A stretch of 64,000 bases of DNA, taken from positions 45,227,682 to 45,291,681 of the forward strand of contig OX344749.2 in the NCBI GenBank assembly GCA_947034885.2, written 5' to 3'. Made by a program: the position numbers and the translations under genes. Below are positions 50,810-62,737 of the stretch, piece after piece; within the stretch, counting starts at the first letter, position 1, and every line of letters starts with the position of its first letter. The DNA comes from Thuidium tamariscinum. Taxonomy: Eukaryota > Streptophyta > Bryopsida > Hypnales > Thuidiaceae. Under the pieces are notes generated by a model, which worked only from the letters and a program-made list of their open reading frames with translations, did no database searches and had not been told where the DNA came from.

Positions 50810-51070
50810 TCAGGGTCGATGCGGACGCCATCACGGACGCGTGGCGGACAGGATCGCGGTCGGGGCGGACAGGCGGTTGGACGGGACCTCCGATGCCGGC
50901 GGTTGGGGTGGACGGGCGGTCGGATGGGACCTCCGACGCCGGCTGCCAGGGCGGCCGTCCGCCTCAGTTTTTTACCGGGCGCAGTAAATACAGGAAATTC
51001 AAATGTCACAGGACGTCCGCGGGGTGCCGGACGCGGACGCGGATGCCCGGACGTCCGGACAGCCCTGGCG
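50810..51070. repeat. GC-rich GCGGACG-type repeat block 4
   Basis: Fourth block of the GCGGACGG motif class, with two near-identical ~60 bp subrepeats (GGGACCTCCGAYGCCGG). It abuts the 3' end of the Rab pseudogene, where the C-terminal coding sequence should be. Confidence 0.7.
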
Positions 51071-51658
51071 TAACATCCACGTCATCTGCAATGCACTCAT
51101 CTGGTTTTTTTTATCTCAGCAGCCATCGTCATGAAAGCCTGTTCCATGTTCGTAGCATTCTTTGTACTCGTCTCCAAAAAAGGAATTCCAACCTCGTCGG
51201 CAAAAGCCTGGTACAAAGAACGAGCATTTTGTTGCCATTCAAATGGGACCCCAGTGTAGACTGAAAAACAATAACAGGAGGCGAGCGTAGATCGAGGAAA
51301 CCGCTGAACAAGAAAGTATGAACATCCACGCACCTTCGCGGTCGCATAGTCAACCACCTTCTTAGATGCAAGATCGGATTTGTTACCAACGAGCAGCTTG
51401 TGCACATTCTCACTGGCATAACGGTCAATCTCGTTCAACCATTGCTTCACATTGCTGAAGCTCTCCTAGTCTGTAACATCGTACACAACTTGCATGGGGA
51501 CAACAAAGCATCTTCCGTTTTAAGTTATCTACATGGGAATACCATAATATAAAACTCGCTGAGCCCTTTCATATATAAGCTCCTACACCCTGAAGAGACC
51601 CTTCGCGTCACATTGGCTTGTCGCCACTATGGAAAATGATTGGGAATCCGATAGTTTG

Positions 51659-54483
51659 CACTACAAGAAATGGGGGTATATATGACTTCAGTATATGACT
51701 GTTAGGGAGTCATTTATTCGAAAAATGACTTCACAGTGACTCCAGGCTCCGAGTCATTGTGGACAAGTCATTCTTTATATGACTGCGTTTGTATTAGCAC
51801 CATCTGAATCTACCTTGGATGAAAATCGATGACAAGGTCCACGTGGCAAGGGACGGTTTGGGGCAAGTGGTATGGAAAAAGGCGGGCATCTGCCCACTTT
51901 CCTGAAAATTTTGGGACTTAGGTGTCCACGTCAGAGTCATCCACAGTCACGGACGAGTCGGGTCTGAGTCATAGACCTGCTGATGTGGACGACCACGTCA
52001 GCGGTTTTTAAGTCATTCTGAAGTTGCGACTCAGTTATTAAGAAGCTGATGTGGATTGCCATCTCAGAGTCATTTTGAAGTCACTGTGCAGTTGCGATAA
52101 TGTCAGTGAACAGTCTAACTAGTCTGGCATGTCAATACATTTACAGAGTCGTTTTGAAGTCACTGTGCAGTTGTGATAATGTCAATGAGTAATCTGACTA
52201 GTCTGACATGTCAGTACATTTAAAGAAATGTTTTTTTAGTCATGATGGAGTTTTTGCATTTTGTAAATGGATTGACATGTGGCAAGTCATTTTATAGTCA
52301 TTCTAAAGTTACATATAAGCACATTCAAAGTATTACAATGATTTACCATATACAATATGCCATACATAATTATACACCATACACAATATGCCATACATAA
52401 TAAAAAATCATACAATACACCATACAACATATTTGATACATGTATCACATGGCTTCTTAAAGCACTTAGTGTGTGAGTATCAAGAGATGAAATGAGAAGC
52501 TCTTTATAGGATTGGGATAGTAGAAGGCAAGACAAACCATTTGGGATATATAAAATGCAGGAATTGATGGCCTTACAGTAGCACCAAAGTCGTGTTCAAG
52601 TCATATAGGAGTAGTTATAACACCTAAAACTAAAGAATGACTTGAACGTGACTTATTGAAGTGATTTTATAGTCATAGAAGGGGATGTAGTCATGGTCGT
52701 TCCAACGGCTACATTGTGACCATTGTACTTGCCTTCTAATGTGCATGTCCTTAACTGCCAACAACTCATAATATTAATTGACTTTCCGTGTATAGGAAGT
52801 GGAGGAATGAATTAGACCAAAATCCAAACACCCTAGCACTCTCTGATTGGATTCAACGGACAATGCAAAATGCAAACATGGACTTGAGGAATCTAATTGA
52901 TTGAGATGGATTGCTTTTTACTAAGCAAGAAGCCATCGTTAAGGGCCACTCAGTACGGACGAGTCCTTGCATTTGGTAATCAGTTTCGAGTAGAAGACAA
53001 CCAAACAACCCACTTGTTGATCTACAACAATGGAATAGCTTCCGTTTTTCAGGAGCACTCAGAGAATGGAGATGAATCGACTGCGAACTATGTAGGAATT
53101 TTGAAAGACGTGTTGGAGCTAGATTATGGTACATTGAGCATGCGTATCATTCTATTACCCTGTGAGTGGGTGAAACCCCAAGACAGTCGAGGGAATCCAG
53201 CATATACACGGGATGAGTTTAGATTCTTTGTGGTGAACTTTTGGCACAAGCTACCTCGCCTATCTGAGCCCTTCATATTCCCAAGCCAAGCAACACAAGT
53301 ATTCTTTTCAAATGTTGTAGGTAGACCCGGTTGGAAAGTAGTGTTGCAAAAAGAGGCCCAAGCAAGACATGAAGTTTTGGACACAATAGACGCAGTCATC
53401 TCTACAAGAAGTGAGACTCCAGGCTTGAGAGCACCTAATAGCTTTCCTGATCGTGAAGAGGTGGTTAATCTAGTTGGAGCCATGGAGTTGACTGAGCAAG
53501 AGAACTTATTAGCTCATGGGGAGTATTAGGACCAAAGTGTCACATTGGTCTAGCTTAAGTACACCTTTAGTGGCGCAGTGTTTGCAACACTCTATCATGC
53601 ATGAGGTGTTTGTATAATCTGAAGACGAAATAACATTTCTTCTGTATTCAGTTTCTTGACCAAATCTTAGCATTTGTGGCAGTATTTGCGCATTCAAACA
53701 TGTGTTGCCCAGAAGTCATGGGAAGTCATTCCTTAGTTGTACTACAGTAGTGTACCAGTCATTCTTAAGTTTCAGTGGAGTCGCCCTTGACTAGAAAATG
53801 TATAGAAGGAGGAAACTCAGGTAGCAACTAATGTACGTTATACAGGAAGTCTCGTGAGATGTACAACATTAGTGTATGTTCTTCGTGTATATCTGTACAT
53901 GCTTAAAATTTTTTCCTAAAGTGCTGCCTCGACCAACTAAAATGCTTGCTCTTCTTTCACTTTGACAGTCACATGGCAGTCATTCTACAGTAACTTCTGT
54001 CCACATCAGCAAGAAGGAGCAAGCAGACCTTGAAAAGCTTAGAATCTACAAAAAGTATAGAAAACATCTTTGAAGTAATTTCTTAGTAATTCCCAAGTCA
54101 TTCACAGTCGCATTCTAGTAGCAATACTGCGACTGCATTCCACGTCAGCATGCTGCCCTGCCCGCTTTTGCAAAAAAAATACCATTGGGTGGTCCCATAG
54201 ACCCTTCAGTCATTTCTTAGTCATGAAAAAGTAAAGCGTAGTCGGATTAAATGACTGCATGAACACTATGACGTCAACACAGATGAAAGTCCACTAGACC
54301 TTGCCACTTCAAGTTAGTTACATCCAGGAGTTGCAGAAAATGACTTGCAAATGACTCTAGAACTACTTCGGACCCACTAGTGGTGCAATTATGGAAGAGT
54401 CAGTCATTTTTGAGTCACATCGGACAAGTAGTCATATACCAGTCATTTGCTGCAGTCATATATACCCCCCATTTCTTGTAGTG
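51659..54483 (+). mobile_element. CACTA (En/Spm) transposon with a DUF4216-like ORF
   Basis: Starts CACTACAAGAAATGGGGG at 51659 and ends with the inverted partner at 54483. The 3 bp duplication TTG is at 51656-51658 and 54484-54486. Both subterminal regions are full of AGTCATT/TGACTTC motifs, which fits binding sites of a CACTA subterminal protein. At 2825 bp it is too short for a full Tnp2 transposase and so probably needs a helper. Confidence 0.92.
52906..53529 (+). CDS. DUF4216-like ORF of the CACTA element
   Basis: About 207 residues from the first ATG. The block NYVGILKDVLELDYG, then IILLPCEWVK, FFVVNFWHKL and PFIFPSQATQVFF resembles DUF4216, the domain found downstream of the Tnp2 transposase domain in plant CACTA elements. 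The transposase core is absent. The frame is uninterrupted, which suggests a recent deletion derivative; upstream exons could exist. Function beyond transposon association is unknown. Confidence 0.65.
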   Translation: MDCFLLSKKPSLRATQYGRVLAFGNQFRVEDNQTTHLLIYNNGIASVFQEHSENGDESTANYVGILKDVLELDYGTLSMRIILLPCEWVKPQDSRGNPAYTRDEFRFFVVNFWHKLPRLSEPFIFPSQATQVFFSNVVGRPGWKVVLQKEAQARHEVLDTIDAVISTRSETPGLRAPNSFPDREEVVNLVGAMELTEQENLLAHGEY

Positions 54484-54926
54484 TTGGTACATTATCCGTT
54501 TAAAACAGTGCCGAACGAGATGACAGTTTCTCTGCTATATAAATCTAATGCAATCAAAAATCCTTTCTGGGAGGTTCGAACTACAGCCATCGGGGGTTGG
54601 TGAAGTTTCCCATGTGCGCACAGGACCCCAAACGCTAGCACCAACTTCCCAGGGCAAACTTGAACACGCCACTTACAATGATTCCGTGGGCACCACAGTA
54701 GTAGCTGCTTGTGATTGTCTTGAATCTTTCTTGATCAGCGGTATCCCACTGCATGTCCACAAACCAGACCCAATCAACAGCCCAGCTCATTCGGGAAATA
54801 TGGAAACTTTTCTTAAAAAAACTTCGAATGCATATCAGCATATCTCGAAACATCTACAACACGTGAAAAGTCGCTTACAATATGTAGCTTGATGGTCTTC
54901 CCGTCCAACTCCACAATACGGATTTT

Positions 54927-55791
54927 CCGTCAAAACCATAACATAAGCAACCAAATCCTTCAGACTGTTTATACATACAAGTGCGACCAAGTAATCACAA
55001 TCGCCTACAAATGTAGAGTGATCGGACCATGAAAGGGAATTCCAAAAAGTAATTTAAAAATGCAGCTATAGACACTGCAAGCAACCTGCTTCTAGGGCAA
55101 GGCGTTCCAATTTTTGTGCAACACTCATGGGCGTATTGTACGATGCACAAGAAATAGCGATCAACGATCTCTCAAATCAGCTAACAACATTGCCAGAAAA
55201 AATATGCTCTCAGCATACGCATAAAACCACCATCATCAGACCATCATTCTTACCTTTACACCTAGGGTTTCCGGATATTGCGGAGAGGGCGCTCCCCACC
55301 AATTTTCAGTTTTTTGAGCTTTTCCGACCTGTTTTTTACGGCGCTTTCATCTGCGTTGGCAGCGGGAGGCCCAAAGGAGCAGATTGAGAGGTTTTGGGCT
55401 GTTTTTGGAGAGGTTTTGAGCCGCAGAAGCTGGGATTGTGTCGCGGATCCAGGGAGCGCACTCTCTCGGTACCTGCACGCGGCGATTTCTCAGAGCAGTG
55501 GCGGGACTGGAGTGGATCAGAGCGTAGCATCTCAGCTACGCCTCGCTGCCAAGTTTCCGCAACCCTCTTGCGATCTTGGAAATTAGGGTTAGAGGTTAAA
55601 ACACTTGGCAGTTTTCCTTGTTCTGTCCCTCTTCTAGGGATCCAAGGCGCTCAGTACTTGCAGAGTGTCAATTTCGTGCTATAGTACTTGCTCCAGCACA
55701 GTACTTTGACATCAGGCTCACTTGAGAGCGAAGCCGCCGTCCTTTGCACGGAGCAACCGCTTTTGTCTGTACTCCGGTTTTCGGGGCCATT
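54927..55791. other. Region between the Rab remnant and LINE ORF1
   Basis: Part of it is likely the LINE 5' leader (GC-richer from about 55270). Short ORFs have no motifs. The LINE 5' end was not located. Confidence 0.4.
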
Positions 55792-58700
55792 ATGGAAAAT
55801 GCGCAAGTACTCAACCTCCCAGATGAACTGGGAGCAGGATGGAAGGCCACAGAAATGCTAATCAGGCCATATTCTGAGGTCTTATAGCAGCTGCAAGAAC
55901 AGCAGCAAACTGGAAACACAAAGCAAGGGTTTGGGGCCTCAAACCCTAACCCTAACAGTGGAATTCCTGAAAATTCCGCGGGGGAGAGCTACCCAATCAT
56001 TGACAGATCTTGGAAACTAGAAAAGACATTCACAGAAGAGCAGATTCTAAGCATCCGGGGTGCTCAAGAAGAACTGCATGCCAAACTCGTGGTAGAGAGA
56101 GCCATTGGCCAATCTCCAGGATATGCGGCAATATTGAAAATTCTGAAAAAGAGATTCGAGAACACTCTCGTCTCGGTTCAAAACATGGCAAGAGGCCATT
56201 TTACAGTCGAATTCACCACGAGAGAGGCAGCAGTGGAAGCTGCAGCCCTCACAATCATCGAGGGGGAACGAAAATCGTTGCAAATCTTCCCGTGGAAGAA
56301 AGATTTCTCCCCAGATAACCCGTCTAGCACTCTGGACAATGGTTACATTATAAGAATTCAGTTCCTGGCACTGGATCCAGTGCTGCGTACAGAGACATGG
56401 CTGAAATCCATAGCCTCTATGGTAGGAGAAGTGCTAATGGTGGAGGGCAGAGAGCAAGCTCTCAAGCAACCGGGAGGCCCGTTGATTACAATCCAGGTTA
56501 TGGACATCAGCAAACTCTCAAGTTGCATTACGTTGCAGGTTCCCAGCGATTCAGGAGTAACCTCGTCGGAGCAGGAGGTCAGTTACTCGGGGCTCCCGAA
56601 CCAATGCAACAGATGCAGGAAGTTCGGGCACAACGCCATCAACTGTCCCCTGAATAAGGAGAAACCCAAGCAGACAAGACCAGGAGACAAACAAGATAAC
56701 CAACAGCAGGTGACAGAAGAGGATGCAGGATTCACAGAAGTCAAGAGTAAGAAGAAAAAGAAGCCTCGCACCCGATTTCCACCCCAGACCAAATGGCAGC
56801 AGAAGCAAGCGGAGGAGCCGGCTCAGATCCCGTCCAAGACTTAGGAGACAGCGCCCCCCAAGCAAAAGGCAGCATCTGAAGGCTAGCCCAAGCAGCGCAA
56901 TGACAACAACTCACAGACCAAGAAGCCATCAGAGAGTCATGCGCCGAGTACACAGAGAAAGCTCCGCAGCTCAAGTCGCAAGGAGTAGGAGATCGAACGT
57001 AGTGAGCAGCAAGAGCAACATTAGCTGACTCCAATGGCGGTAGATCAGCCAACCGCTTCCCCGAATCAGGTTAGCCGAGAACCTGACCCAACAGCAGACC
57101 ATATGGAGATCGACTCACAAGGAAGTAAGAAGGTCCAGCCACAGGAGGGAGGCAAGGCGGACAGTGACTAGAGGGGCGTAGTGTAGAACAGACCTCGCAT
57201 CAAACCCCAGGGCGCTGCGTTCAGACAAAACCAAGGTGCAAGCAATACAGGAGGTGACACCCCCAAAGCATTGGTGCTGGCAACGCGATAGGGGAAGACA
57301 TCCCAAACAAACAGCTCCTCCCCACTAGGAATCAAGAGCAGGACATCCCAAGGAGCAAACACGAAGGAGAGTCAGAGGATACGAATGTAAGAGGCCACGG
57401 ATTTAACCCCACTAGAAATCCAAGGGTACTTGCAGACTAGAGAGAAGAGGAGCTCGAGTCACACCTCTCTCCAAAGACAAGGGATAGAAGGGAGCAAGAA
57501 AGAGATGGCCCAGGAGCGCAACATTACAATCAGGCATGAGTCCAAAGAGGTCTCATCTACCTATGAGAATCCAGGGCGCAAAAAGGAACAACAGGTGGTG
57601 GAAACGGAACACACAGAGGTCTCCTCCAAATACGAGGCCGCAGGCAGCTCGCAGGACCCGAGACCCGAGAGTGCACCCTGGAGCGCACCCGGGAATGCAC
57701 CCTGGAACTCGCCGTGACACATACTCAGGGAGCAGAACCGGAGCAAACGAACCAGACAGCTATCCAGGAGACCCCTGATACCTCGAACTCGCAACGCATC
57801 ACAAGGGAACGGAGAGTAGAGGTGACACGAGAGTACTTGGAGGGTAATACGGTGGAACGTTGTGTGGAAATCACCATGGAATGCAGAGGTGAGGTAAACA
57901 CAGGGAACAGGAGAACTGAGGAGGCCCCGAAGGAGAGATGGAGCCTGAAATGCATCATGGCAGTAGAGGCAGCGAAGAGTAACCCGTCAGCTCCCATAAT
58001 TCAGGAAATAGTGGAGGAAGCTCCAGCCCCCTTAGCCATTTTGCTCACCCCCAAGGGATGGCAGGAGGATGACTTTCCACCACTGGAATCCCCTCCTCCT
58101 AAGCACTGAGCCTCGAGGAAGAAAGGAGCACAGATAGGTGAGGACGTGGGGCAGGACAAGTAGAAAACCAGCAGGTCCTCATCATATGTTACCTCGGATT
58201 GGTGGGAGGTTTGGCCTGCAGACTTGCTAGATACTACTTTCCAAATCTACCCCCCTCAAGAATCAAAATCTGCCACACAACACCTCTCTTTCTGGCCGAT
58301 TCTAGAAAGGACACAAGGAGGAGGAGATGAGGTGCTACTGGCCTCAAGAAGGGGTCACGACCGATTCATACCCGCTCCCTTATCGGTACAGTTTAAGCAG
58401 GAGGGGCTTACAATAGATTACATTAAGGACACCGTCCTCTCGGCGCTTCAAGAGTTTGTCACCCATGCGCTCAGGGATCCCATCAGAATTTCTGATTGGG
58501 ATGACATAGCATGGTTTGGACGATGGGACGGAGAGGGGGACACACAGGAGCTTACGATTTTAGCAGTAATACGCGTCCCGGAGGATACAAGCTGCAAGAA
58601 GAAACTCGCGTGGAAATGGAAGGACACCTCAGTGGTGGAACACTTATCCCCATTCCACGGAAGAGCCAAAGCCAATGCTTTACTTTTGGACTGGGCAGGC

Positions 58701-58859
58701 CTTTACACCTCTGAGGCTGAAGAGATAGCATGGACCCCGAGACAACAAGCCTCCCCGCGCCAAAAAGGGAAGCGAGCAAGGCGAGACGAACCAGAGACCT
58801 CCATTTTAGCCTTAGTGGCGATGGAGATCTCCACATGTGACGGGAGTTCAATCCTATGA
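55792..58859 (+). pseudogene. LINE ORF1 (DUF4283-like, CCHC zinc knuckle), with nonsense mutations
   Basis: The ATG at 55792 (MENAQVLNLPDELG) opens a frame with the DUF4283-like RNA-binding region (HFTVEFTTREAAVEAAALTI, then LQIFPWKKDF) and a CX2CX4HX4C knuckle CNRCRKFGHNAINC at codons 272-285. A long hydrophilic Gln-rich region follows. After a frame shift near 57715 the frame runs through EDDFPPLESPPPKH, a TGA (58107) and a further ~250 codons (DDIAWFGRW, VEHLSPFHGRAKANALLLDW) to 58859. In-frame TAGs are at 55885, 56842, 56884, 56986, 57022, 57169, 57184, 57289 and 58161, with TAA at 57388 and TGA at 57715 and 58107. Reading the last 250 codons as part of ORF1 is my inference; they could be a separate ORF. 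Confidence 0.75.
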
Positions 58860-61800
58860 TGATGGACCTGAACATCACGATAGCTATCCTAAACATCAGA
58901 GGAGCAGGGGTAGGCTCCCAAGGTTCACAAAAACAGGTGCACATTCGCAGAATCTTTGAGAGAATGCAGGATGCCACGAACATAATCCTAATCCAGAAGC
59001 ACTGGATGTCGGACTCACGATGCGCTCGAAAATGTCCCAGCCTCCCCTTTCAAGGAGGATTCAGAGCTTGGAACCCAGCCTTGAGAAGTCAAGGAGCGAG
59101 GGAGAGATGGAGAGCCGGTACAACGATTCTCTTGTTGAAACAAACAGCGAGCAGACTGTCAGAGCATAAAACGATGGTATAGGGTAGAGCCCAATTTGTT
59201 TCGATCAAGACCGACGCAGGTTTGATCATTTTGATAATCAACGTGTACACTCCCTCGTCATCCTCCAACAGGACTGAGCTCTAGAACGATATGGTGAATG
59301 CAGACATCCCAAGAGACTTATTCATGCTCGGAGGAGACCTGAACATGGTAGAAAACACAGGAGACAGAACCGGCAATAGCCAATCTTGTACCACTCCCAA
59401 TAGGATGGAGAAAGCAGCTTGGGCAAGGCTTTTAAACCACTACGGCTTGGAAGATCCTTGACTCTTGGATTCAGTTTTTAAGCCCTCTGCCCTCAAATAT
59501 ACCTGGGATAATAGCAAACAGGGAGCAGATCACAGAATGGCCAGAATAGACAGGTTTTATATCTCCTCGGTGCTTGGGACGCAAGGAGGAAAACTCACTA
59601 TCCATCCTATCACCAAAATATCATACCACAGTCTGGTACAACTGAGGCTTTTCTCCTCAGTTAAAACATCTAAAAGGTCGTCCCCATTCTTTGTGGAAAC
59701 ACTGAAGAAGAAAGAGGCTCGGGACAGGCTATCAAAAGTCTGGAGAGATCAGTCGAGAACAGACCTGTCTACCTCACACCTCGAGCAGATCTCAACGGCC
59801 CAAGCGAGAGTGAGAGCCAAAGCTCAGAAGATACAAAAGGAAGCCAAGGCAGCGCGTTTCTGTGGAGAAAACAGGGCCCTGCGGATCATCTCGGAAGCTG
59901 AACAGACGCTGCAGGTACACCCAGGAGATCTAGACGTTTCAGCTGCCCATGCCTTCAATTCGGCCAAATCCAGACTACAGGAGTCAACCTTGGAGGCCCT
60001 CGAAGCACAATACCACTTAGTCTCAGCTAAGTGGTTAAGAAATGGAGAGAGATGCACGAAAGAGTATTTCAACGTCTTTAAGGACGTACACCACAGGGTT
60101 AGTATTCCTCAGCTCCAACATAACAGCAGCCTTATCACCAAGCAGCAAGATAAGATGCAGTGCATTACGGACTATTACAGGAAGTTGTATGCCGCAGATT
60201 CAGATACTCCATAGGTGCAGGAAGCTAGAAAGAAGGTTATGGAGAGTATCCCGAGAGATGTGCTCCCGAAGCACAACTTGGCACTTCAAAGCGAAGTTTC
60301 ACTCGTAGAGCTAAGGGAAGCCATAACGGAGCTCACCTCCGGCAGAGCTCCGGGAGAGGATGGCATCCCGACCGATTTCTTCAAGTTGTGCACGGAGGAG
60401 ATTGAAGGCGAGGTGTTGCTTGCAATAAGGGAGGCTTTAGGATCGAGAGTGCTTACACGGGACCACAACAAGGGCATCATAACACTCATCCCCAAGGGAG
60501 GAGACGGAACTCAGGTGAAGAACTATAGGCCCATCACATTGCTTTCCTCCTTTTACAAAATTGTAGCTAAGATTCTGGTTAGGAGATTACAGAAGATTCT
60601 CCCCGAAATAATACGGCCAAATCAAACCGGGTGTGTTAGAGGCAGGAGTATCATGGACAATATTTTTTTGGCCCAGGAGGCAATGCATCACGTTGAGAAA
60701 ACAGGGCAGGACCTGGTGCTACTATTACTTGACTTTGAGAAAGCCTTCGACCATATATCCTGGCCATTCATGAGAGATGTCATGGAAAAGAGAGGTTTTC
60801 ACCCCGATTTCATTAAGGGAGTTATGTCCCTCTATGCATCCCCAACCTCAGCAATTCTAGTAAACAGAGAGCTTAGCGAGAGTCTGAACCTTTCCCGCTC
60901 AATCCGTCAGGGCTGTCCATTAGCACCCTTCCTATTTATATGTGTGGTGGATGCCCTGGGCTTTATGCTTGAAGATAAAGCTTACAGTATTCAGAGTTTT
61001 AGACTCCCGAATGGGAAGACAGTTACGGACGCCATGTTTGCTGATGACGCATCCATGTACCCCCTAGGAACAAAGAAAAACCTCAAAAGACTAGAATCTC
61101 TCCTCGAGTTATACTGCCTGGCCTCAGGATCTAGGATAAATTGGAAGAAAACCAGAGCAATTTGGGCTTCTAGGAACGCTCAAAATTTTACTTGGGGGCA
61201 GGACTTGGGCCTGTAGTGGATTCCCCATGGCTCAGGCGTTAGATATCTCAGACCGCTAGTCGGCTTCCACCTTCAGAAGGATGCGAACACGGAGCCCTTA
61301 CTGGACATGCTGAAGGCCAAGCTACGGAACTAGGCCACCAAAACTATTTCCCAATCGGGAAAAGTTTTGATTTGCAATCGGGTCTTGCTGGCCTCGTGTT
61401 GGTACATTGCCACATGTTGCGGAATTTCTTCCAAGGTCTATGGGAAAATCAGAAGCATGATAGCGCAATACATGTGGACAAGGAAAGGAGAGGGGAAAAT
61501 TGCAACCAGAGTGAGGTGGGCTACATGCATTCTTTCAGTCTCCAAAGGAGGTCTGGGTATTACGGATCCTTACCTTCAAACGCAGGCTCTCCTCGCGAAA
61601 ATGGTAGTTCGCAGCCTTACACCCGGGAATGAGCCCTGGAAAGCCCTCATGAAATATAGACTAGACCAAGGAAGACCCATGGGAGATTCCAAATGGCACA
61701 GATCGCCGGCTTGGCTTTTCTTTAGTCCCGGGCTTAAAAATGAGGACCATTCTCCTTTGGTAGCCTCTTGCATTAAGGCGTTTATATCGATTAAAGGAAA

Positions 61801-62737
61801 TCTGCTTCAGAAGCAGCCAGAGATTCTCACGGAGATTTTGAGGCAACCTTTATTCGGTAATCCTATGATCAAGGAAGCGGAGGATACAGCCTTGGGATTT
61901 GGAAGGAATAAAGGCCTCCACCTCTGGGCGAGAGAAGGTCTAACACAAATTCAGCACTTTTGGGATACGGCCCAGAGTAATTGGATAAACAGCGCACAAA
62001 TTCAGAGGAGAATATCGAGGCACGGAGCAGTCACGGAGAACAGGAGAAGTAGAAGACTAATGATCATTAGCCACATTCCTTGGGAGCCCCGAGCGTATCC
62101 CCCGAGGAGCACTGTTGCCTGGTTCAGAGCTAAGAGAAGTAGTAAGATATTCTTTCATAACAGGGACTCCGGAGAGGTGAGGAGCTATATGGGGAACATC
62201 AACTCGGAATTCTTATCCGAGGACGATGTGCAAACCCCTCTCCCGGAAACAGACCTGCTCCCAATTCGCACAGTGAAATGGTCAGCCCACTGCCAATCAT
62301 TCACAGAATGCAATCCCTCCTCCCCGCCTCAAGCGCCGGATTCATTATGGCATCTCAGGAATGCGCAGTTGCAGGACCTTCCCTGGGACCCGGGAGAATG
62401 GAAATGGTAGGAGATGGAAGGGTTTAAGAAGACAGGTTTTTACAGTTACACGGTCAGGAGAGGATGTGCCACAGGGATGGAACGAAGAGATGAGATACCC
62501 ATCGGCATACAAACACTAAGGAATCAGGACTTCACCCGAGAGCGGATATGGTTCACATACAGACTCTTGTGGCACAGAGCGAGGCCGAGGAAACCGACTA
62601 TGCTCCTGTGGCAGATATTAAACAGGGAATTGTTACTGGAGACTAGCTTCGCAAGCGCATACTGTGAGTCCCTGATTCGTCACCAGGGACTCACGGGTTC
62701 TTTTTTTGAATTCCTACATAAACTAAGGCATAATTAG
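58856..62737 (+). pseudogene. LINE ORF2: APE endonuclease and reverse transcriptase, with nonsense mutations
   Basis: Opens MMMDLNITIAILNIRGAG at 58856 and stays in one frame for 1294 codons. Endonuclease motifs: NIRG, QKHW at 47-50 (a lysine where the catalytic glutamate is expected), GGDLN at 159-163 and ARIDRF from 229. Reverse transcriptase: VKNYRPITLLSSFYKIVAKI, NQTGCVRGRSIMDNI, LLDFEKAFDHI at about 625, RQGCPLAPFLF and the catalytic FADD at 728-731. TAG stops lie at 59180, 59282, 60212, 61214, 61331 and 62408, and TGA at 59459. The RT core itself (60215-61213) is uninterrupted. The element cannot make full-length ORF2 without readthrough. Confidence 0.9.

Larger units (their letters stand above)
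51097..54926 (-). pseudogene. Rab1/RABD-type small GTPase pseudogene, interrupted by a CACTA element
   Basis: Exon remnants in order: 54926-54879 (KIRIVELDGKTIKLHI), 54748-54677 ([17 protein letters not shown] then CGAHGII), 51489-51334 (VVYDVTD, stop, [13 protein letters not shown], then VGNKSDL and [10 protein letters not shown]) and 51207-51097 ([20 protein letters not shown] and on to AAEIKKTR). Functional Rab1 directs ER-to-Golgi transport. Lesions seen: a TAG in place of the expected codon after VTD, aspartate for glycine in the DTAGQ switch II motif, and an apparently mutated acceptor before VVYDV. The variable C-terminus with prenylation cysteines is lost, replaced by a stop next to a GC-rich repeat. 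The P-loop exons were not found. The long intron between the second and third remnants contains the 51659-54483 transposon. Confidence 0.85.
55792..62737 (+). mobile_element. L1-like LINE retrotransposon, decayed
   Basis: Non-LTR element with a zinc-knuckle ORF1 and an endonuclease/reverse-transcriptase ORF2 in plant L1 order. The overall frame is kept over 6.9 kb apart from one shift near 57715, while 19 in-frame stops are present, mostly TAG. The 3' end lacks the usual Cys/His zf-RVT cluster and no poly-A tail was seen, so the 3' end is probably truncated or replaced. Confidence 0.88.

Noticed and set aside
50773-51264. 163-codon ORF
   Set aside because: Runs through GC-rich repeat into the antisense of the Rab pseudogene exon.
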